A stretch of DNA of 62,000 nucleotides from Symbiodinium natans (lineage: Eukaryota; Sar; Dinophyceae; Suessiales; Symbiodiniaceae): positions 229,226-291,225 of the forward strand of contig CAJNDS010002206.1 of assembly GCA_905221605.1 (NCBI GenBank), in the 5' to 3' direction. Positions 53,861-62,000 of the stretch are shown piece by piece. The number at the start of each line of letters is the position of its first letter. The stretch's first letter is position 1. A program made the position numbers and the translations under genes. The notes under the pieces are model-generated. The model was not told where the DNA came from. It searched no databases and saw only the letters and a list, made by a program, of their open reading frames with translations.

Positions 53861-55230
53861 TCAACACGACAAAGTCGGCGAGTCCGTCTTGGCCTGGTCA
53901 CATGGTTGCCGGGCTGCAGACATAATGAATTCAGTCAATTTGTCCAAGGCATCAATCTCGTACTTCACCCCACCTTTGGACAGCTCGATAATACCTTGTA
54001 GGTATGGATGCAGCACATCATCATCCATGCCTACCTGTCGTAGCCGCTTCCGCAATCCTGTCATCTTTGCAGTGTCGGACGCGGTAAGCCGCAGGACATC
54101 GCTTCGTCGCAAGCCGAAGCGCGCAGCACCTTGCACACCGCCTGTACAAAGCAATGGCACAGCTTCAGGCAGTGTCAGGTCGTCCTGAAGCCATGCTTTC
54201 TGTGGACCGAAAGCATAAGTCGCGGCAATCAACAAACCTGAGGGGTCAAAGTCTACCACGACATAGAACTTGGGGTTGGCACAGGCTTCCTTCAGGTGGC
54301 GGAGGAAATACCGAGTTGGAACATCAGGAAAGCCGCGGGCGGTCACCAGAATGCACGGCTTCTGTTTCTCAAGAAACCCTTCGTCCAGCAGTCGGTGGAA
54401 GATGGTTTCCTTCTCAACCACAAAGATGCACTGCGCCATCGTCTCCACTCTCAGGACATGTGCACAAATGGGGGAGATCGAGTGACCTCGCGGCTCCAGT
54501 GGGTCCATACCATCCACCCACACGGACTCCCCCGACTTGCCACCAGTTCGTGGTTCGAGGATGCGCAAGTGCCCTCGTACAAGGCCTTTGGCTGTGCCCA
54601 CCAGGCGCAGGTAGTGTCGCGGCACTTCCAACGTCTGACAAAGTCTCTTCAACATCTCATCGCTAAGCTGCTGCCTCGAGAACAAAGACACGTGTCCTTG
54701 GAAGCTAGCAGGGGTGCAGGCTGACTACATGTATCCCGAGCCCAAGCACACACAGCAGAAAGCAATACAGCAGAATACAAACAAGTTCAGGACTAGGCTC
54801 GATAGTAGAGCTCCCGGCAGGTCGCATGACGGCCTGAGCTGAGCAGCCCGTGGATCGAATCCAGCAGCGCCATCTGCCGAAGCACACGCAGCGATTGATG
54901 GGAGCTGCGTGGCCGCATTGCCACAGAATCCCCGAAACCAAGCAGCCCCTCGAGCTGAGCTGCTAAGCGTCGCCCACGCTCGGAGTTCCGGGCAAGCAAC
55001 ACCGATGCGGTTCCGCCTTCGGCTGTGCCTTCGCTTCCGTTCGACGAAGACAGACGGCACAGAAGCTGGAGCATGGCCAGTTCGATGGACTCGCACAGCT
55101 CGTGGCGAGCCGAATCTGGGCCCCAATGCAGGGCTACCACCATGGCTTGGCCGAAGATTCTCACTTCTAGCGGCTTTGAAACAGCTTGAGCGCAAGAAAC
55201 TTCTAGGCCACGGAAGGGTGAGAACTGCAT
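53861..55230 (-). CDS. SPO11: SPO11/Top6A-like meiotic DNA double-strand-break protein
   Basis: Two exons on the minus strand. Exon 1, 54,801-55,230 (ATG at 55,230), ends in the winged-helix motif ATCRELYY, where the catalytic tyrosine of the family lies. Exon 2, 53,861-54,696, starts HVSLFSRQQ and carries LVGTAKGLVRG, the Toprim domain with metal-binding Glu (FVVEKETIFHRLLDEGF), CILVTARGFPDVPTRYFLR and the DxD pair (VVVDFDPSGLLIA), and ends after GGVKYEIDALDKL. Joining at TACTATC|GA...AAG|GACAC gives ELYYRHVSLF in phase, making this a 104-bp GA-AG intron. About 420 residues in total, normal for SPO11. Known role: covalent 5'-phosphotyrosine cleavage that starts meiotic recombination; nuclear. 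It lies upstream of the kinase, same strand, separated by about 380 bp from the first firm kinase exon. Confidence 0.9.
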
Positions 55231-55239
55231 GGGCAGGGC

Positions 55240-57150
55240 ACCACCCGATACGCCAAATCAACCCCAAAGATGGATGGAGAAACCGCTGCAGATCTGAGTT
55301 CCAAAAAAGTAGCCGAGGCGTCGGCATCCTCCGGCGGAGATCGAGATCGAGGAGTCTTCTTGGCCTGGGCATTGGCAGTGAAGACACAGGATTGGGGCAT
55401 GGGAAGAGCTCATGAAGGCTCTGTACGAACCTCATGCTTCCATGCCCCCACTGATTACCCACTTCGACAGATGCTGAGAAAGGCGCCCCTATCGTTTGCA
55501 CAGGTGGCCAGTATGCAGAACTATTCATCTGCCTTTTCTGGCCAGCTCATGGTTCTAAGCAAGCTCAGACCAGCTGAGATGGAGAGCACAAGAGAAGCCA
55601 ACAACGGACCAAATACATCAAAAGATCGTAGCGGATTCTGCAAACATCGGGCCTAGCATTGTGAAGCGGAGGAACCTGCCCATGTGGCATCGAGCTCGCT
55701 CACGCAAAGCATCTCCCTAGCCATATCACTTGTTGCTTCTTCTTATTCTTCTTCTTCTTCTTCTTCTTCTTCAACTTCCTCTTCTTCTTGAACTTCCTCT
55801 TCTTCAACCCAGCACGGTCAACCTCGCCTGTGAAGGATGTAGAACTTGAACTCTCTGCATCGCCTCGGGTGCAGCAGCGTCGGTGTATGACACTTGTGCT
55901 GAACCAGGCTTCAAAAACTTGTCCCAAAGGCAATCTAACCATCAAAGAGCAATGTTGCAACCAGACAAGACACAGGAAGCACAAGCACCAAAGCCGCGTC
56001 GAGCAGGCACAGTGACTTCGGGAGATTCAGAGTGACCGAAGGGTCAAGCCAAGATCCGCACGTTCTACTGTCACAACTGTCACGACCTCATCTCTCCAGG
56101 TTTGGGACGTGGGACTTCAGATGAGTTCTATATCGTCTTAACGCCCTTGCTGCAACCTGCACAGAACACAGCAACCCGCCTGAAGACGGACGGCATAGTT
56201 GGTCAGGCGACGGTTGCTGCTTTTGTGTTTGGTTGTTTGGTATGTTCTCGCTGCTTCATCTGTCTGTGCCTGATCTCGCGTGGCACTTCACGGTGATGTA
56301 GGTCAGTACTGCAGTCTTAGGTGTGGCATCGGTTGCATGACCTGCAAGTGTTCAGCACCTGAGGTGAGTTCACCTACTGCCGATTCAATTGGGCACTTTC
56401 CTAGCACCAGCATACTTCAGATGGCAGCAGATTCAAGGCCGAGCTTGCTTCAACCTGGAGAAACCAGCATGCTGCAAAAGATGATTTTTTACCACCCACT
56501 CCCACCCTAGGCTGTTTCGCCCCTACATGGAGTCAGTCACGGCCTAACCGTCTTCTCTGTCTTGTGATTTTCAGTGTTGCGCTCCAAGGCATCTATGTGT
56601 CTAATCGGAAAGTTCACAGCAGGTAAATGCCCAGGCTGAAGCAAAGTCGGGCACACTTCTTCAAAGTCCTATCACTGCAGAAATGAAAGGAGGAGCTGCC
56701 AATTCTCGTCTGTCCTGATAGAAGCAACATTGCAGCACAAGCAGCACAGCGGTGCACGATTTTGGCCTCACTCTCGCCTCTCGCCACTGACACAAGGCAA
56801 CTTGAATTGATAGCGGCATGCTCTTCAGGTGTACTGTACGCACTGCTTCGTCAAGTTGCAACCTAAAAACATAGAGCTGCCGAGATGCTGCTTAGCCTAG
56901 ATTCTTTGCAGCCTCATGGCCAATGACCGTGATGCTCCGCAACGACACTACACCGCTTTGTCGGTCAGCTCTGTCTCACGCTTCACTGTCAGCTGCGTAG
57001 GCGCGAGCAGCTCCTGACGAAACATTACATGTTGTAGACGAAAGAGCAAACTGACCAAGATGCATTGACGAAGAATGTGCATGCCTGCATCCGCCCTGAA
57101 CTGAGAGTGCCGGCAGTGAAACAAACCACTTCCTCGAGTGGCCTTCGCCA
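55240..57150. other. No recognised gene; (TTC)n microsatellite
   Basis: An imperfect TTC repeat lies at 55,735-55,805 and produces a Lys-rich minus-strand frame (KKRKFKKKRKLKKK). The frame at 55,270-55,400 may be untranslated or upstream sequence of SPO11. Nothing else could be assigned. Confidence 0.4.
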
Positions 57151-57151
57151 A

Positions 57152-57885
57152 CTAAGGCTCAGATGCCTCCGCAGATGGCACCAACACAAAGGGGGCGCAA
57201 TTCGGCATCCCCCCTGTAGCACCCATGGAACCCAAACCAAGCAGAACTCCGGGTGCAACTTCACGGAGCTCATCTCGCATGAAGAGGATCTGTCCCCAAA
57301 GCACATCTCCATGCCTTCGGCCAAAACGGGCTCACAGTAGCACGCACAAACATAGCACATCATAGATGCGACTGATACGACAACACGCTGCAAAAAGAGG
57401 GCTGTTGAACTGGAGCCCAGAAGCTCTGGGTCGCTGTAGTCCAGGACTAAGGCAGGCTGATGGTCCAGCTGAGAAGCGGCCACCCTGGCAGCGAAGCCGC
57501 GTTTCTTGGAGCCGCCCCCAAAGCGGTTTCTACCGGCTGCGCCGCTCTTGGCAAATGACTTGCCACGCCAAATGGCAAACGGGCCAAAGAGATTGTTGGT
57601 TATGAACGCCGTCATTGGAGCTAGAATTCCCAAGGATAACAGATAGCCGTCAAAGTCTTTCCCTTGGTAATTTGCTGGTACCGAACCAGCACGCCAGGCA
57701 GCTACAAAGTCTGCCTTTCTTCCCAGCTGAAAAACATCATCGAGGGTCCGAACTGCCGGAGGGGCGCGGGACGAGTTGCCATTTTGCGCCACGTTCGTCG
57801 CCACCAGCAGCGCAAGTGTCGCTGCAGCAGCAGGAAGAACACCAAACATTGCTGCGAATGCGCACGAAAACCAGAATCTGGCCAT
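57152..57885 (-). CDS. Conserved secreted or lumenal protein, unknown function
   Basis: Exon 1 runs from the ATG at 57,885 to about 57,430. It begins with a strongly hydrophobic N-terminus (ARFWFSCAFAAMFGVLPAAA), a likely signal or anchor. Then come VFQLGRKADFVAAWRAGSVP, GKDFDGYLLSLGILAPMTAF, FGPFAIWRGKSFAKSGAAGR and QPALVLDYSDPE. Exon 2, 57,152-57,306, continues in another frame as VLWGQILFMRDELREVAPGV, LLGLGSMGATGGMPNCAPFV and LVPSAE to a stop at 57,152. I have the impression of a family shared by microalgae, with a G-x-W-x-G-like WRGK motif, but cannot name it. Total about 205 residues. The exon 1/2 junction is approximate. Codons and phase strongly suggest a real gene. Subcellular site inferred only from the hydrophobic N-terminus. 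Confidence 0.6.
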
Positions 57886-58139
57886 GCTCCCACTGAGCCG
57901 TCTTCTCTTGCCAACTTGCTCTAACGCGGCAGGTAAACAGCGCGATTCTTAAAGAGAACTTCACTGCATGAGTCAAGCACTGCCCCTTTCGCTGCGAACG
58001 GTTGTGCGGATTCTGGGGTTCAATTCTGCAAGCCGAGCAAGCTCATGTCCTTCAAGGACGGCACAAGGGCCATGATAGTTCCAATCTTTGCCTGAGATAG
58101 TAAGCTCAGGTGCTTTCGCAATCCGGTCAGGTCGAAACT

Positions 58140-58951
58140 CTAGAAAGTCCTATGACCAAAGGCCATGAGTGTCGGTTTGACGAAGGATAGGGCCGCAGCG
58201 TCTTTGCCAGCAAGAATGCTGATGACCAGCATCTCCATGCCAATCTGACCATGGATGACAAGAAGCAGCGGAAGTGATTGACATCAACCGATGCACCGTC
58301 GCATAAAACTGCCCCTACTGCTTCCATTGAGTTTGTTAAAACGTGCTTTGAACTTGCCTCAGGACAACTTGTGGTAGACCTGGCCTGAAGCACGTAGCAC
58401 CGGTCGTAGCTGAGTAGGACGCTTTGAGTCTTGGTAGCAAGGACAATTTGAGTCTTGGTAGCAAGTTCCATCGATTCATTCTGTGGCCGGCTAGGCCTGC
58501 AGTGTCTGGGCAAAGATTGACCAGACTCTGAGGTGGTGACCTTGCCCAAGCCTTCTACTTTCTCACTCTGCTGGGCAGTCTGCGAGAAGATGGTGGTGAG
58601 AATCGATCTTGGTCACATCTGTGTCAGAATGCAGCGGGCTCGAAGAAAAAACAATGTGGCTCTTGTACGAGAAAACTCCTAGCATCTCTGCCAGGACACG
58701 TAGCTGCAGGATCATGGTCGGCATTTTCTCCTGCCCTGAAATTGGGTCATTGGGCCATGGGCAATGAAAAATCTTTGGGACGAAGCCGCGGCTGCAGTGA
58801 CTACAACTTCCAAAAGTATAACTACAAATCGACAATTAGCGGTGCACCCCCCGTCTATCCCCTCACTGCCCTGGCAGTCTTGAGAACTTCGACACCATCT
58901 TTGTCGGTGACGACAATTCTTTGCATGCCTCCCAATGCCGCTTTGACTCTA
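58140..58951 (-). CDS. LAMTOR3/MP1-like roadblock-fold protein (partial model)
   Basis: Three minus-strand exons line up with the roadblock/LC7 adaptor LAMTOR3. ~58,872-58,951 reads VKAALGGMQRIVVTDKDGVE and VLKT (compare the family's '..GL..IVVSDRDGVPVIKV'). 58,385-~58,432 reads TQSVLLSYDRCYVLQ. 58,140-58,244 reads IGMEMLVISILAGKDAAALS, then FVKPTLMAF to a stop at 58,140. The last two join in phase 0 at a GC-AG intron. The linking exon between the first and second, and the start codon, were not found. Known role of the family: scaffold of the Ragulator complex on late endosomes/lysosomes, linking MAPK and TOR signalling. Another roadblock-domain protein is possible. Confidence 0.5.
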
Positions 58952-58954
58952 GCA

Positions 58955-60555
58955 GCATCTAGCAGTACTCGAGCATCACAAAGCAGTACTCAGCAGATTC
59001 AGCACATTTCCCGTAATACGAAAACGCGGCAGCCGAAACAAGTCGGGTCTGTGCCTGCGGTCTGCTTGCAAAGCTTGTCCAGTGCCGTTTGCACTGTCAC
59101 AATCGAAGGCCTTGGCCGAGAAAAACTCAGATGGGCCACTCGCAAGATCCCAACAATCGTCAGCATTCATGAAGCTCATGCAAGCACAAAAGCAAGCCCC
59201 TGAGGCGAGTGCAGTGCCATGATTGCCGGGCCCCGTCCCGGCCAAGACTCGGTTTGCGTTGCGATATTGTAAGCGATGTTCGCTAGTTTCCTCGTGAAGG
59301 ACATATCAGGCTTTATCAAGTCACACAACTGGACCATGATGATTCAATGATCACATGCTTTTGCGCGACAAACTTGTCAATCGGCTGCGGGACGTCGCTC
59401 TTTGATTTACATACCAACACCCTTGCCCGCAAATCGCACCTGGCTTTCGCAAGACAACCCAAAAACGTCAAGACGCAAAAAATGCAACACTAAAATTTGG
59501 TGCTCGACATGAATCGAGAAACGCAGGCTGGGAGCCCCCCGCCCCCGAACGATCGTTTCCCCGCTGCTCGTCCCTCCTGCTGCGACATTTGGGATCTCCG
59601 TTTGGGCTTTCATGATGTCTCTGGTGTTACGTGAAACGGACACGACCAGAGGCTCCAAACGTCTCCGGAAGGGCCAGTGCCCCGAAGCGGCAACGCGGCA
59701 ATGGGCGATCACTGACTGCAAATTTCGCGCGAAGATCGTTTCAAACACTTTCTAAATTTGGACTTTAAAGTTCCCTTGCCCGCATCTTAGTCCTATGTAG
59801 AGTGGCGCTTTGGTTCTATAACCGTATACTAAGGTTTTCTTAAGGTGTTGGTTGTTTGCTGAACCCGAAACTACGGTTTGAATTCTAGCTGGACCCGACT
59901 TCTTAGATCAAGACACGTGCGCAGCGCCTCTTTGGCATCTTTCCATGCCTCGACTTCGAAGCTATAAACATGGCACCTACCAGTATCAGCAGCTAACTGT
60001 AGGCCCCACCATATGCCTTGGCAAGCGGCTGACTTCACCTTGCACCAACCTCCATGGACTGTCAAAATAGGTCGCATCAGTGCCTGAGTACGACCACATC
60101 TTACGTAATATTAAAAGTAGTAATAATAGTAGAAATATTCGTAGTAAATATATAGTTGTAATACTAGTAGTAAGAATAGTCGTAGTTGTAGAAAAAAAAT
60201 CGTAATACACAAAGAATAGTCGTAATACTAATCTTAATGATAGGCATGAACATACTGTTAAAACCGCAACCCTTCTCCGCATGCATCTCTCCCCTTTAAA
60301 ACCCTGTAGGATGGCAGCGAATTTTGTTCGGTGAAATATTCTTCGTGGGGTTATGATTTTTCTGGTTTGTAAAATTGCGGGGCCGGAAAACAGCACATGT
60401 CATGTTTTTGGCTTTCGCACGCGAACGATATCGAACGATAACATCGGCATAGTTCGACAATGGTATAAACGAAGCGGCGGAGTAAACGGAGCGGATGCAC
60501 GGACCGAGCGGACGCGGGATCAAGCGGAGGGGCGGATGCGCTGTGCGAACACACG
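58955..60555. other. No recognised gene; AT-rich patch
   Basis: Minus-strand frames at 58,976-59,245, 59,407-59,748 and 59,871-60,077 are open but unassigned. 60,100-60,240 is an AT-rich stretch built of 'agtagtaataatagtag' and 'cgtaatac' words. No gene supported. Confidence 0.4.
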
Positions 60556-60565
60556 CAAGAGCCAA

Positions 60566-60566
60566 A

Positions 60567-60598
<32 letters not shown>

Positions 60599-60605
60599 CG
60601 ACGAC

Positions 60606-60678
<73 letters not shown>

Positions 60679-60680
60679 CA
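60566..60680. repeat. (GAT)n/(GAC)n trinucleotide repeat
   Basis: About 38 GAT/GAC codon-sized units. The plus strand reads poly-Asp, the minus strand poly-His or poly-Ser/Ile. A regular GATGAC alternation occupies the middle. Probably non-coding, as no conserved frame flanks it. Confidence 0.9.
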
Positions 60681-60744
60681 CTGGTTGTTGCACTGGTTGT
60701 CCAATAAACGGTAAAGAAACACGTACCTCCACGCATGACAAGAA

Positions 60745-62000
60745 ATAGTAGGAAGCCCTAAACCCTGCACCCTAAACCCTAAACCCTCTCTATCATATGT
60801 AAATTCAAATGTTCTAAGCCATCCGGGCCCTCCTGGCACCAAATGTTTTAAGCCATCCGGGCCCTCCCGGCCCAAATGTTCTAAGCCACGAAGGACAATC
60901 CGGGCCCTCCGGGCCCACATGTTCCAAGCCACGCAGGCCCTCCGGGCCCAACGATCTTAGCAATCTGGGCTCTCCGGGCCCAAAAGACATCCGGGCCCCT
61001 GAACTCTAAACCTTAAAAAACCTGGCCCTAAACCCCAAACCCTAAAAGCCCTTAAACCCTTAAGAGAACCCTAAACCCTACAAACCCCTACGCCCTAAAC
61101 CCTTAAAAAACCTTCAACCCTAAACCTTCGAAAACCCCTGAACTCTAAACCCTAAAGCCTAGCCCCAAACCCCAAACCCCAAATCCTAAACCCTAAACCC
61201 TAAAAACCCCTAAACGCAAAATAAGCCCTACACCCTAAGAACCCTTGAGCCCAACACCCAAAAAAACCCTAAACCCTAAAAACTCCTCAACTTCAAACCC
61301 CAAAAACCCTAACCCCTAAAAACCCCTAAGCCCCAAAACCTAATAAATACAAACCGTAAACAACCCTGAACCCTAAACCCTACAAACCCCCCAAACATAA
61401 ACATGTTTTTCAAACTCATCATGCGAGCATTGCGTGTTCAGATCCGGCATATTCGTTTTCGAACCCATCATGCAAGTGTTGCGTTTGCAAACAAACCCTA
61501 ATCCCTAAACCCAAAAGAAACCCTAATCCCTTAAAAAAAACTAAACCCTAAACCCAGCCCTAAACCCAGAAAAACCCTAAACCCTAAAACCCCCTAAGCC
61601 CTAAACCCTTGAAAAACCCTGAACCCAAAACCCTCAAAACCCCCCTGAACTCTAAAACCCTAAGAACCTGGCCCTAACCCTAAACCCTAAACCCTAAAAA
61701 CCCCTAAACACTATAAGCCCTACACCCTAAGAACCCCTGAACCCTAAACCCAAATAAACCCAAACCCTAAAAACTCCTCAACTTCAAACCCCGGAAACTC
61801 CCTAACCCCTAAAAACCCCTAAGCCCTAAACCCTACTAAATCCAAACCGTAAAAAACCCTAAGCCCTAAACCCTACAAACCCCCAAACATAAACATGCTT
61901 TTTTCAAACTCATCATGCGAGCATTGCGTCTGCAGATCCGGCGTATTCATTTTCGAACCCATCATGCGAGTGTTGCGTTTGCAAGCAAACCCTAATCCCT
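60745..62000. repeat. Telomere-like higher-order repeat (period ~489 bp)
   Basis: Degenerate CCCTAAA sequence in which long stretches recur about 489 bp apart. For example, 'aaaactcctcaacttcaaacccc' occurs near 61,279 and 61,768, and 'caaactcatcatgcgagcat' near 61,413 and 61,902. Each unit ends with two 'catcatgcgag' words that are the reverse complement of the modules at 48.3-49.3 kb. The array runs off the end of the window. Confidence 0.85.
60800..60995. repeat. ~34-bp tandem repeat with CCGGGCCC core
   Basis: Five to six degenerate units of the form 'aaatgttctaagcca..tccgggccctccgggccc'. Each contains the self-complementary words CCGGGCCC and GGGCCC. It directly precedes the terminal telomere-like block. 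Confidence 0.8.

Noticed and set aside
60495-60741. Poly-Asp or poly-His protein
   Set aside because: GAT/GAC repeat; no conserved flanking coding sequence.
60745-62000. True chromosome end
   Set aside because: Heptamers are strongly degenerate and carry inserted modules; a real telomere would be a long uniform array.
1-62000. tRNA, rRNA, 5S and snRNA genes
   Set aside because: I looked for cloverleaf boxes and conserved rRNA words by eye and found none convincing; a covariance-model scan would be decisive.

Overview
This window is nuclear DNA of a dinoflagellate, most likely a Symbiodiniaceae-like alga. Four things point there. (1) Spliced protein-coding genes have many tiny exons, and their introns repeatedly begin with GC or GA instead of GT. 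(2) Degraded copies are present of a non-LTR retroelement family I recognise from dinoflagellate genomes. (3) Plant/dinoflagellate-type telomeric heptamers (TTTAGGG/CCCTAAA) occur in many interstitial arrays. (4) All recognisable host genes lie on the minus strand, as in dinoflagellate unidirectional gene clusters. The genus is inference.

Layout. 0-1.9 kb: simple sequence and no recognised gene. 1.9-4.7 kb (-): a long intronless ORF joining an N-terminal hydrolase-like region, a Nudix-like region and a COG0523/CobW-type metallochaperone GTPase with a His-rich tail. 5.0-16.4 kb: a graveyard of retroelement fragments on both strands, a 34-bp minisatellite (6.66-7.65 kb), and one well-preserved 5'-truncated LINE copy with poly(A) and target-site duplication (9.1-10.9 kb). 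16.4-18.9 kb: unassigned. 18.94-20.97 kb: an AT-rich island of virus-like genes, including a frameshifted A32-like DNA-packaging ATPase. 22.0-25.6 kb (-): a PP2C phosphatase gene in about 15 exons. 26-31.7 kb: mostly unassigned, with degenerate telomere-like sequence. 31.7-35.5 kb: a 1.9-kb tandem duplication made of telomere-like arrays. 35.5-40.9 kb: unassigned, with a CTT microsatellite.

40.9-53.5 kb (-): an Aurora-like protein kinase whose 13 or so short exons can be read in order. Its N-lobe exons (52.85-53.48 kb) are separated from the hinge and C-lobe exons (40.93-43.10 kb) by a single intron of about 9.75 kb. That intron holds nearly all the telomere-like arrays of the 43-52 kb region, an inverted repeat, and a cluster of nested palindromes. 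53.86-55.23 kb (-): SPO11/Top6A-like meiotic endonuclease in two exons. 57.15-57.89 kb (-): a secreted or lumenal conserved protein of unknown function. 58.14-58.95 kb (-): exons of a LAMTOR3-like roadblock protein. 60.5-62 kb: GAT microsatellite, a CCGGGCCC repeat, and a telomere-like higher-order repeat with a period of about 489 bp.

The host genes cover signalling (PP2C, kinase, Ragulator-like), meiotic recombination (SPO11) and metal homeostasis (CobW). They show no obvious shared pathway. Exon boundaries and protein identities were read by eye. No database search or expression data were available.
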